From CAZBME01 sp964645835 (lineage in GTDB: Bacteria; Desulfobacterota; Syntrophia; Syntrophales; UBA8958): a DNA stretch of 64,000 bases. The stretch is taken from assembly GCA_964645835.1 (NCBI GenBank), contig CAZYDG010000012.1, forward strand, positions 31,598 through 95,597, written 5' to 3'. Below the pieces are notes generated by a model, which was not told the DNA's origin, searched no databases, and worked only from the letters and a program-made list of their open reading frames with translations. Positions 34,127 to 41,601 of the stretch are shown piece after piece. Both the position numbers and the translations under genes were made by a program. Each line of letters opens with the position of its first letter. Position 1 is the first letter of the stretch.

Positions 34127-35713
34127 TCATGTATTTTTATTCGCATTATCCTTGCTCAACTTGTATTGGAAACTGTCCACCAGGGCCAGCCAACCGGCCT
34201 CGATCATATTTTCAGAAACACCGATAGTACTCCAGGTGTCCTCTTCATCCTGTGATTCAATGGATACCTGGACCTTTGCCGCCGTCCCTTCGCTGCCTTC
34301 GACGATGCGTACCTTGAAGTCTGTCAGGTGCATATGGTCGATGGACGGATAAAAGCCCCGCAAGGCCTTACGCAAGGCAAAATCGAGGGCGTTGATGGGA
34401 CCGTTGCCTTCGGCAACCGTCAATTCTTCTTCATTACCGGCAACAATCTTGATAGTTGCCTGGGCCCGCGAAGGATGATGGGCCGTCTTGGAAACCATGA
34501 CATTGAAACAGTCGAGTGTAAAAGGCGCCTTGAATTCTCCTGTCGTTTTCTTGATCAGGAGCGACAGGGAGCCCTCGGCGGCGTCGAACTGGTAGCCGTC
34601 ATCCTCCATGCGCTTGATCTCCCTGACAATATCACGGCTCAACCCGCTCTCGTCGCCCAGATCAATGCCCAACTCCTTGGCCTTGTACTCGATGTTGCTC
34701 TTTCCGGCCAGATCGGACACGAGGACCCGTTGTTTGTTTCCGACCAATTCCGGAGCGATGTGTTCGTAGGCCAGGGGGTTTTTCAGAATGGCGCTGACAT
34801 GAATACCTCCCTTATGGGCAAAAGCGCTCCTGCCGACAAATGGACGGGAGTTCAAGGGCGCAATATTCGCCACATCGCCGATATAATTGGACAGATTTGT
34901 CAGGTGCCGGATGGAATCCTCGGGCAGACATACCTTCCCCATCTTCAATTGCAGGTTGGCAATGATGGGAATAAGGTCCGCATTGCCGCACCGTTCACCA
35001 TAGCCGTTGACCGTACCCTGAACCATCCGCGCCCCCGCAAGGACTGCCGCCAGGGAATTGGCAACGGCCAGACCGCCGTCATTGTGAACATGGATGCCCA
35101 ATCTATGACCCGATACAAGATCCGCCATCTCCCGGCTGTAAGAATCTATCTCGTGGGGCATAGTCCCGCCGTTAGTATCGCAAAGAACAATCATATCGGC
35201 CCCGGCAGCCAATGCCGTCTCGATGGTCCGGCGGGCATAGGCGGGATGCTTTTTATAGCCGTCGAAGAAATGCTCTGCATCGTAAATGACTTCCTTGCCC
35301 TTCGATTTGAGATACGACACGGAATCGCGAATCATGGCCAGATTCTCTTCAGGGGAGATCTCCAGGATATCGGTCACATGGAGGTCCCATGTCTTGCCGA
35401 AGATGGTGACTGTCGGTGTATCCGCCGCGAGGAGGGCTTGGATGTTGGGGCAGTCTTCCACCGAAATATCAGCCCGCCGCGTACTGCCAAAGGCCGCCAG
35501 CCGCGCCGTCCGGAAGGTAATCGCTTTGGCCAGTTCAAAAAACCGGGCATCCTTGGGATTGGAACCGGGCCACCCTCCCTCGATATAGTGAAAGCCCATA
35601 TCGTCCAGGCGCTGGGCGATGCGTACCTTCTCCTCGGCCGTAAAATTCACCTGCTCGCCCTGGGAACCATCCCTGAGCGTCGTATCATAGATCACCACAT
35701 CTGACGCAAACAT
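34127..35713 (-). CDS. cimA: Citramalate synthase
   Basis: A 528-residue enzyme that condenses pyruvate with acetyl-CoA to (R)-citramalate, the first step of the threonine-independent isoleucine pathway. The DRE-TIM barrel begins IYDTTLRDGSQGEQVNFTAEEK, with the metal histidines in LGIHVHNDGGLAVANSLAAV and GYGERCGNADLIPII. The C-terminal regulatory LeuA-dimer domain is at about 410-515. Length and ERCGNADL distinguish it from short homocitrate synthases; it is the long CimA type. AAGGAGGT precedes the ATG. An intrinsic terminator and an Ile-rich leader peptide lie immediately upstream, indicating attenuation by isoleucine supply. Confidence 0.93.
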   Translation of the reverse strand: MFASDVVIYDTTLRDGSQGEQVNFTAEEKVRIAQRLDDMGFHYIEGGWPGSNPKDARFFELAKAITFRTARLAAFGSTRRADISVEDCPNIQALLAADTPTVTIFGKTWDLHVTDILEISPEENLAMIRDSVSYLKSKGKEVIYDAEHFFDGYKKHPAYARRTIETALAAGADMIVLCDTNGGTMPHEIDSYSREMADLVSGHRLGIHVHNDGGLAVANSLAAVLAGARMVQGTVNGYGERCGNADLIPIIANLQLKMGKVCLPEDSIRHLTNLSNYIGDVANIAPLNSRPFVGRSAFAHKGGIHVSAILKNPLAYEHIAPELVGNKQRVLVSDLAGKSNIEYKAKELGIDLGDESGLSRDIVREIKRMEDDGYQFDAAEGSLSLLIKKTTGEFKAPFTLDCFNVMVSKTAHHPSRAQATIKIVAGNEEELTVAEGNGPINALDFALRKALRGFYPSIDHMHLTDFKVRIVEGSEGTAAKVQVSIESQDEEDTWSTIGVSENMIEAGWLALVDSFQYKLSKDNANKNT

Positions 35714-35730
35714 CGATCACTACCTCCTTG

Positions 35731-35771
35731 AAAAAAAAATCCGCTACCAGAGGCCCTGGTAACGGATTTTT
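35731..35771 (-). terminator. Attenuator terminator upstream of cimA
   Basis: On the minus strand AAAATCCGTTACCAG-GGCCT-CTGGTAGCGGATTTT forms a long stem with one mismatch. It is followed by a run of nine T ending 18 nt before the cimA start codon. A Rho-independent terminator in this position, in front of the gene and its ribosome binding site, is the hallmark of transcription attenuation. Confidence 0.88.
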
Positions 35772-35801
35772 GATTTTCTTTTATTTTCTCGAAAAACTAC
35801 A

Positions 35802-35882
35802 TCACGCCCAGGCCCTCATATGGGGGGTCCTAATTATGCCGCTAATAATAATTATGGCGATGGCCGCGATGTCTGTTTTCAT
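35802..35882 (-). CDS. Isoleucine-rich leader peptide of cimA
   Basis: A 26-codon open frame on the minus strand, MKTDIAAIAIIIISGII followed by RTPHMRAWA and TGA. It contains eight isoleucine codons, including four in a row. It ends 30 nt before the terminator hairpin of cimA. The layout (regulatory codons, then alternative pairing region, then terminator) copies ilv/leu/thr leaders of enteric bacteria. The stop-proximal GGGCCTGG can pair with CCAGGGCC in the terminator's 5' arm with one bulge, forming an antiterminator. A perfect CTTCAG/CTGAAG hairpin (35905-35922) lies 22 nt upstream of the start. The ribosome binding site is weak. Too short for routine gene calling. Confidence 0.8.
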   Translation of the reverse strand: MKTDIAAIAIIIISGIIRTPHMRAWA

Positions 35883-36237
35883 AATCTGTTCAGTTTTTAC
35901 ATTGCTTCAGTTAATTCTGAAGTTATCTGTTCCTTAAGATGATTCCTCAGCCCTTGTCAACTAAAATCTTCCACATCGAATGCTTAAATAACAGAATACC
36001 AACTTGAATGATCAGGGCAATGACGGTGATACGGCCCTGATCATCGCCTGTAGAAACAAAAATACTAAGGATATAACGGGCAAGACATTGTCTTTGCCCG
36101 TGGCACTCAACATCTGGCTATCTCCTTGATCCTTGCCACGGCAACTGGATGTCCTTTCGTTCGAAAATCAATAAGATATATTGCAGACAGTTCGGGGTTG
36201 ATGTATAGGTTGCTATCAGGTCAGAAAGAAGGTATCT
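35883..36237. other. Intergenic region: cimA leader promoter side and upstream of TPR gene
   Basis: No gene seen. A TTGACA lies on the minus strand at 35955-35960, about 75 nt upstream of the leader start, but without a convincing -10. The CTTCAG-TTAATT-CTGAAG palindrome is at 35905-35922. The stretch 35990-36120 contains a loose inverted pair (GATCAGGGC ... GCCCTGATC at about 36009-36042) that may be a terminator-like hairpin. Confidence 0.4.
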
Positions 36238-37257
36238 ATGAAATCCACGCTGGCAAGAATCACCTTACTATCTCTTCTGTTTCTCTTATTTTCCCCTCAT
36301 TTTGCATCTGCTGAAACAAAAACCTTCATAAAAGAATACACCTATCAAGCCAGTGAGGACGATAGCAGAAATTCAAGTCGTGTTACTGCAATGCGTGAAG
36401 TGAAAAAACTTCTATTGGAGGAACTGGGAACGTATCTTGAAAGTATAACGGAGGTAAAAAACTTTGAGCTTACGAAAGACCAGATAATTTCACTGACCGC
36501 AGGTATTGTAAGAACAGAGATTATAGATGATAAATGGGACGGTCATATATACTGGATAAAAACGAAAATATCGGCGGATGAAGGGAACGTCATAAAATCA
36601 ATTGATAGTCTTCGCAATGACCTTAATAAATCAAGAGAATTAGAAAAAATAAGGAAAAGGTCAGATGCGATATTAGAAGAAAACAAGAGACTAAGGGAAG
36701 AACTAAAACTCGCAAAAGGCGAAGATAAAGGAAAATTTCAAGTTAAATATAACAAGGCAATAAAAGAACTTTCGGCTATTGAATGGGTTGAAAGTGGATA
36801 TAGAAATTATCAAAATGGCGACATTGAGGCTACAGTACATGATTTCGATAGAGCATTTGAAATGGACCCGACATATTCACAGACTTATACCACCCGTGGG
36901 ATGTTTCATGCGAGTCGTGGCGAATACAATGAGGCTATTGTTGATTTCAATGAAGCGGTTAAACTCAATCCTGCAGATGCATTGGCTTATTTGTTTCGCG
37001 GGAAAGTACATGGGGCACTTGGCAAATACAATGAAGCCATCGTTGATTTCAATAAAACAATTGAACTCAATCCAAAAGATGTCCTTGCTTATTACAACCG
37101 CGGAAAAATATATTCCATTATTGGAGATAGAAAGAGAGCTGTTCAAGACTTATCGAATGCCATAATATTACATCCTGATGCACGGGGTTTTGCAGATGAC
37201 CCTGCCTTTGATAATATCAGAAATACTCCTGAATTCAGGCAATTGATAGGTAAATGA
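36238..37257 (+). CDS. Exported TPR-repeat protein
   Basis: A 339-residue protein with a signal peptide (MKSTLARITLLSLLFLLFSP ending ASA). The N-terminal domain (about 25-140) reads like a periplasmic LPP20/FlgT-like module (TYQASEDDSRNSSRVTAMREVKKLLLEELGTYLES). A short coiled coil follows (NKSRELEKIRKRSDAILEEN). Three to four TPRs occupy residues 185-310 (YRNYQNGDIEATVHDFDRAF, YLFRGKVHGALGKYNEAIVD, YYNRGKIYSIIGDRKRAVQD). It probably serves as a periplasmic scaffold. The gene is AT-richer than its neighbours, which may indicate acquisition. GAAAGAAGG lies a few bases upstream of the ATG. Confidence 0.82.
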   Translation: MKSTLARITLLSLLFLLFSPHFASAETKTFIKEYTYQASEDDSRNSSRVTAMREVKKLLLEELGTYLESITEVKNFELTKDQIISLTAGIVRTEIIDDKWDGHIYWIKTKISADEGNVIKSIDSLRNDLNKSRELEKIRKRSDAILEENKRLREELKLAKGEDKGKFQVKYNKAIKELSAIEWVESGYRNYQNGDIEATVHDFDRAFEMDPTYSQTYTTRGMFHASRGEYNEAIVDFNEAVKLNPADALAYLFRGKVHGALGKYNEAIVDFNKTIELNPKDVLAYYNRGKIYSIIGDRKRAVQDLSNAIILHPDARGFADDPAFDNIRNTPEFRQLIGK

Positions 37258-37274
37258 AGTCATTTGGATTGAGC

Positions 37275-37330
37275 TGTAGAGTGGGCTCTGCCCATCGATA
37301 CTCCAAAAGGTGGGCGGAGCCCACTCTACA
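37275..37330. repeat. 20-bp stem hairpin repeat downstream of TPR gene
   Basis: TGTAGAGTGGGCTCTGCCCA and TGGGCGGAGCCCACTCTACA form a 20-bp inverted pair with one mismatch around a 16-nt loop. It lies 17 bp after the stop codon and may protect or terminate the transcript. The TGTAG..GTGG ends resemble the hairpin at 38683-38751. Confidence 0.75.
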
Positions 37331-37337
37331 GACTTAA

Positions 37338-37657
37338 CAGGTTGTTTAATAACTCGCTTTGGGTCAGGCTGTTCAAAAGCTTGTCCCGGACCTGATCCGG
37401 GATGCCCAGATGCAAGGCACGCAAAAGTCGAGGAATAATTCCGGCTCCAAATAAAAGATGATATCAAAGCGGCGAGGAAGAGGCGACGCAGGCGTATACA
37501 GAAATACGCCGAGGAGCCAATGACGAAGACAACGAAGATAGCGCTTTGATTTAGAATTGGAAAGGCGTACATAGAAATACGTCGATGTAGCCTGCCCCGG
37601 CAAAAGCCTGGGAAGCTTGCAGCGCAACGCAGCAGATGGGTGTTTTTCAACAGCTTG
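37338..37657 (+). repeat. Family A palindromic repeat interrupted by a second element
   Basis: The outer end CAGGTTGTTTAATAACTCGC and inner end CAGGCTGTTCAAAAG are followed by GCACGCAAAAGTCGAGGAA. Normal family A sequence resumes at GGCGTACATAGAAATACGTC and ends GCAGATGGGTGTTTTTCAAC AGC. Between them, 37437-37560 is foreign to family A and itself palindromic (CCAAAT...ATCAAAGC versus GCTTTGATTTAGAATTGG, with a central GTATACAGAAATAC). Confidence 0.8.
37437..37560. repeat. Nested palindromic element (family B) inside a family A repeat
   Basis: About 124 bp with inverted ends around ATATCAAAGC/GCTTTGAT and a central GTATACAGAAATACGCC. It has the same design as family A (inverted ends, central GTAY-palindrome) but a different sequence, and sits exactly where family A copies elsewhere are continuous. 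Confidence 0.65.
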
Positions 37658-37997
37658 CTAGACTTCTGCTGATGGACAGACAATACAGCCTGCCCCTTCA
37701 AGTTCGAGCCACCTCAGAAAAAAAAATCGCTTCACCCTTATGCGAATACGGCAGGAACTCATCTTTGACCGGAGTTTTGGAGAATAAAAAACACGAATCC
37801 CTGCGGCCCGGCTAATGTGATAGGAATCTCCGTATATGCCGGGCATACCTGCATAAATACGGGGGACATAACACCCTGCCACCTCACGGGTGGCTGAACA
37901 CTTTCACCCGCTGTCCATCATGGGCTGAAAATCCATGGTTATCGTTACATCACCATGATGTCGCTTAACTATAAAATCAGCCGCTTCGGAGTCTATA
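37658..37997. other. Intergenic region without a recognised gene
   Basis: Nothing convincing. Short frames on the minus strand have no recognised domain. It contains a few small inverted pairs (e.g. TGCCGGGCATACCTGCATA near 37838) but no clear regulatory site. Confidence 0.35.
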
Positions 37998-38606
37998 TCA
38001 AATATCAGATCCACTTTTTTCAACATATTTCTTTATTGCAGCTACATCATCCAGGAGAAAGTTCCGAAGGGATAAAGCTTCAGAAATACAAAGGGGGTGC
38101 TTTTCCTGGAATAAAATGTCAGCCATCTGCCGACCCAATGCTTCAACAAGTCCGTCAACACCCTTGCTGCGAAATGACGGGGATAGTTTTTCGTCAAAAA
38201 TCTGCATGTCGGCTGTTGAATATTCAAATACCGATCGCCAACTCTCCATGAAATTCTTCTCCTCCATTTCCGTCTTGGCCAGGATGATCTCTTTGAAGGT
38301 GGCACAGAGGATCAGTAATGCGGACAGATAGGACCTCATGACAGTCAATAGTTCTCCACGGTTCAGGCGGCTGCAGGGGCGCCGGTCCTTAAAGGCTTTG
38401 GCATTTCGCTTCTGATCAAGTCCCAGGAGGGCGGCAACAACCTCATCGGCTGAAACGGCCGAAGTCATTAAGAGCCGCCGCTGATTCTCATTAACGGACA
38501 TATTGGATGCCCGCTTGCAGAAATTGATGGTCAGTTTTCCTACTTTCCGATAGTAAGTCCTTTCCGGGCCTGAAAGATAATCTTGAATGGCATCTATTAT
38601 CGACAT
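37998..38606 (-). CDS. Hypothetical protein
   Basis: A 202-residue, mostly helical soluble protein with no signal peptide and no family I recognise. Features: MSIIDAIQDYLSGPERTYYR at the start, Cys30 and Cys78, a basic segment (LLGLDQKRNAKAFKDRRPC), and an acidic C-terminal half ending in KKYVEKSGSDI. Coding potential looks real because the frame is long, free of repeats and balanced in composition. It lies downstream of the CoA-transferase of the 4-hydroxybutyrate cluster, separated by a hairpin repeat, so it may be independent. Confidence 0.6.
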   Translation of the reverse strand: MSIIDAIQDYLSGPERTYYRKVGKLTINFCKRASNMSVNENQRRLLMTSAVSADEVVAALLGLDQKRNAKAFKDRRPCSRLNRGELLTVMRSYLSALLILCATFKEIILAKTEMEEKNFMESWRSVFEYSTADMQIFDEKLSPSFRSKGVDGLVEALGRQMADILFQEKHPLCISEALSLRNFLLDDVAAIKKYVEKSGSDI

Positions 38607-38682
38607 ATCTACACCGGCACTCCACGATATTTAGCAAGAGCTTGACTGACTGGTACCGCGTAACATCATTTTTTCGCACCAC

Positions 38683-38751
38683 TGTAGGGTGGATGAATCG
38701 AAGCGCATCCACCAACCGACGGTGGAACCGCTTCGATTGTTCCACCCTACA
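38683..38751. repeat. Hairpin repeat (TGTAGGGTGG type)
   Basis: TGTAGGGTGGATGAATCGAA ... and ... TTCGATTGTTCCACCCTACA form a long imperfect stem with an internal GGATGCG/CGCATCC pairing option. It lies just past the stop codon of the CoA-transferase gene on the minus strand and could end that operon. Confidence 0.75.
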
Positions 38752-38773
38752 ATGAAATAAGCGTTACATGGCA

Positions 38774-40069
38774 CTAAATTAACCCCATCTCACTTGCCTG
38801 TTTCGCCAAAGACTCGCGGAATTCAGGATGGGCAATGGCAATAAGGGCACGGGCACGATCACAAATGCATTTCCCTCTGAGTTCCGCCACACCGTACTCG
38901 GTAACGATGAAGTGAACATCGTTTCTGGACGTCGTAACTGCCGAACCACGATCAAGTTCACAAGTGATGCGCGACACTTTCCCTCCGGATGCAGTAGAAG
39001 GCAGAGCAATAATGGATTTTCCGCCCTTTGAACGGCTTGCGCCGCGGACAAAGTCCACCTGTCCGCCAACCCCGCTAAATTGGTTGGGACCGATCATCTC
39101 GGCGTTTACCTGCCCCATCATATCGACCTGCAGGGCAGAGTTGATGGAAATCATTTTCTCATGCTGACCGATGATAAAAGGATCGTTGGTATAGTCCACA
39201 GGCCGCATTAAGACATCGGGGTTGTTGTCGACAAAATCATAGAGCTTACGTGTGCCCATAAGGAAGGTGGCCACGAATTTTCCCGCGTTTATCGTTTTCT
39301 TCTGATTTGTAACAACGCCAGCCTCCGCCAATGCCACCAGGCCATCGGAAAACATCTCGCTGTGGATGCCCAGGTCTTTCTTGTCTTTCAGAAAAAGGAG
39401 AACGGCATCGGGGATGGCGCCGATACCCAACTGAAGCGTTGATCCGTCTTCGATAAGTTTTGCCACGTTCTCGCCGATGGCCCGCTCCTTATCGCCGATG
39501 GCAGGCGGCTTGAGTTCGATAATGGGTTCGTCTTTCTCGACAATGCAATCAATTTCATCGAGATGAATCCTCTCGCCCATGGTCCGTGGCATAAACCGGT
39601 TCATCTGGACAATGGTCACTCGGTCAGAATGGGCGGCAGCCAGCGTGTAGTCTACGGAAACACCAAGGCTGCACCATCCGTCATCATCGGGCGGCGAGAC
39701 CTGCAAGAGTGTTACATTTACAGGAAGTATCCCCCACGTAAAGAGCCGCGGAATCTCGTGGAAGAAACAGGGCGTATGGACCGCCCGTCGCCCGGCAATG
39801 GCCTTACGGGTCGAAGCGCCGACAAATAATGAGTTATGACGGAAACTCTCTTCCATGCCGGGCTGGGCATACTTGGCAGGTCCCATGGCTACCATATGAA
39901 TGATTTCCACATCCCGCAGTTCCGATGCCCTTGCAACGAGGGCTTCAACCAATGCCGGCGGCTCTCCGCAGGCATGGCCCACCACGACGCGGTCGTTATT
40001 CCCCACTACCTTCACTGCCTCATCCGCACTCATGATCTTATTGCTGTATTTCTGTCTCCAATCGCTCAT
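38774..40069 (-). CDS. abfT: 4-hydroxybutyrate CoA-transferase
   Basis: A 431-residue acetyl-CoA hydrolase/transferase family enzyme that would move CoA from acetyl-CoA or butyryl-CoA to 4-hydroxybutyrate. The catalytic Glu238 lies in LGIHSEMFSDG, at the same position as in the characterised clostridial enzyme. The glycine motifs LQLGIGAIPDAV and FSGVGGQVDFVRGA are intact, as is the C-terminal VTEYGVAELRGKCICDRARALIAIAHPEFR. Placement next to a clear 4-hydroxybutyryl-CoA dehydratase gene (58 bp away) decides the specificity call. AAAGGTG precedes the ATG. It is the last gene of the permease - dehydratase - transferase operon. Confidence 0.87.
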   Translation of the reverse strand: MSDWRQKYSNKIMSADEAVKVVGNNDRVVVGHACGEPPALVEALVARASELRDVEIIHMVAMGPAKYAQPGMEESFRHNSLFVGASTRKAIAGRRAVHTPCFFHEIPRLFTWGILPVNVTLLQVSPPDDDGWCSLGVSVDYTLAAAHSDRVTIVQMNRFMPRTMGERIHLDEIDCIVEKDEPIIELKPPAIGDKERAIGENVAKLIEDGSTLQLGIGAIPDAVLLFLKDKKDLGIHSEMFSDGLVALAEAGVVTNQKKTINAGKFVATFLMGTRKLYDFVDNNPDVLMRPVDYTNDPFIIGQHEKMISINSALQVDMMGQVNAEMIGPNQFSGVGGQVDFVRGASRSKGGKSIIALPSTASGGKVSRITCELDRGSAVTTSRNDVHFIVTEYGVAELRGKCICDRARALIAIAHPEFRESLAKQASEMGLI

Positions 40070-40127
40070 GGATCATATTCACCTTTCCATACAATTTATA
40101 ACTTTGTTATCTCCATTCCGAAGACTG

Positions 40128-41579
40128 CTATTTGTCGATCCCCGCAATCTTCTTGGCCAGCTTTTTCTTGTGTTCAAGATTGCCTTGTCGCGCGATCATG
40201 ATCCGCTGGGCCTGGGGAGAACCGGCACCGTGCATGGATTCCGTCCGGTAGCCTACAGCCGCCGTACCCAGGGTAAGATTTTCCACAAGACGTAAGACGC
40301 GGCAACGATCTTCGGGTGAAACCCCGGGCGAGGCTTTCAGATATTTCTCCAGGACCTTGCCGATTTCCGGATGTTTCAAATCCTTCTCCGACGCCATCGT
40401 TACCATCAAACCACCGGCGATATCCTCCGCCAGACGCGCTATCTCGTAGGGAAAACGGGTAACGTTCTGCTTGCACACATTCGCCAGAAGGAGATCGATC
40501 AAGTATGTCCCCGACGCCGTTTTGTGGCCTTGGGAAGAACAGGCGATTCCGCAGGAATAGAGGGTCTCGTTCAGATGGGTCATCTCGATCAGTTTGTCCT
40601 TGACGTGAGAGGCCTTGGCAGCGCCGTTGTAATCGGCTGCCAACGCCGCGGCACCTATCAATACATCGCCCACACCCACCTTGCAGCCGCCGTAACTCTG
40701 GCGGTGGTAACCGGCGAAACGTTCCACTAAGAGACCGCTGAACTCACTTTCACCGCACATCAGGACATTTTCCCAGGGAACAAAGAGATTGTCGAAAACC
40801 ATCAGGGCCTCATGACCGCCATACTGCGCATTTCCCACATCGATCGTGCCGCCTTCCAGCTTCCGTGTATCGCAGGACTGGCGACCATAAATGTAGTAAA
40901 TACCCTCCGCATCGGCAGGGGCAACAAACGATACGGCATAGTCAGCATCCTCCTTGCCCATGGCGATCGTCGGCATCACCAGAACCCAATGGGAATTCAC
41001 CGCTCCGGTCTGATGGGCCTTTGCGCCGCGAACGATGATGCCCTTGTCATTCTTCTCCACTATATGGACGAACAGATCGGGATCAGCCTGCTGATGGGGC
41101 GCCAAGCTCCGGTCACCTTTCACATCCGTCATAGCCCCATCCACCGTCAGATCTTCATCCTGAACCATCTGCAGAAACTTGAGGAAACGCTTATGGTACT
41201 CTGTCCCCAGTCTCTGGTCCATCTCATAGGTTACGCTGTCCACGGCATTGACCGCATCCATCCCCACGCACCGCTGGAAGCACGACGCCGTCTTCTGACC
41301 CATCAGGCGCTGCATCTTGACCTTTTTAATCAGGTCTTCCGTGCTCTGGTGGAGGTGGGAAAAACGGTTGATCTTGTGACCCGTCAGGTGGGACGTGGCC
41401 GTCATCAGATCCTCATGCTCGGGGTCCTGAGCAAGCTCATAGGTCTTCTTTACGGAATTCATGGATGGTCTGATTATGGGGTGGTCAACAGGATCCTTCA
41501 CCAGTTCCCCCATCAGGTAAATTTTGAAATTCATCTTACGCAGGCTGTCTTCGTACTCTTTGGGTGTTTTGAGTGCCAT
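40128..41579 (-). CDS. abfD: 4-hydroxybutyryl-CoA dehydratase / vinylacetyl-CoA isomerase
   Basis: A 483-residue flavo-iron-sulfur enzyme that dehydrates 4-hydroxybutyryl-CoA to crotonyl-CoA by a radical mechanism. All four [4Fe-4S] ligands of the family are present: Cys100 and Cys104 (KTASCFQRCVGMD), His292 and Cys299 (GYHRQSYGGCKVGVG). This excludes a simple 4-hydroxyphenylacetate hydroxylase. The FAD-binding acyl-CoA-dehydrogenase-like fold includes HQTGAVNSHWVLVMPTIAMGKEDADYAV. The MTHLNETLYSCGIACS segment is also typical. The enzyme is oxygen-sensitive, consistent with an anaerobe. The gene lies 22 bp after the permease gene and 58 bp before the CoA-transferase. Confidence 0.93.
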   Translation of the reverse strand: MALKTPKEYEDSLRKMNFKIYLMGELVKDPVDHPIIRPSMNSVKKTYELAQDPEHEDLMTATSHLTGHKINRFSHLHQSTEDLIKKVKMQRLMGQKTASCFQRCVGMDAVNAVDSVTYEMDQRLGTEYHKRFLKFLQMVQDEDLTVDGAMTDVKGDRSLAPHQQADPDLFVHIVEKNDKGIIVRGAKAHQTGAVNSHWVLVMPTIAMGKEDADYAVSFVAPADAEGIYYIYGRQSCDTRKLEGGTIDVGNAQYGGHEALMVFDNLFVPWENVLMCGESEFSGLLVERFAGYHRQSYGGCKVGVGDVLIGAAALAADYNGAAKASHVKDKLIEMTHLNETLYSCGIACSSQGHKTASGTYLIDLLLANVCKQNVTRFPYEIARLAEDIAGGLMVTMASEKDLKHPEIGKVLEKYLKASPGVSPEDRCRVLRLVENLTLGTAAVGYRTESMHGAGSPQAQRIMIARQGNLEHKKKLAKKIAGIDK

Positions 41580-41601
41580 AATCTTTTCCTTTCATATTAT
41601 A

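Noticed and set aside
34328..35704. Long open frame antisense to cimA (458 codons)
   Set aside because: It is the mirror of a highly conserved enzyme gene, has no recognised domain and arises from GC-rich codon usage.
35802..35940. Ile-rich small frame on the plus strand (MPLIIIMAMAAMSVFIICSV)
   Set aside because: It overlaps the minus-strand leader peptide; the terminator and cimA lie on the minus strand, so the minus-strand frame is the functional reading.
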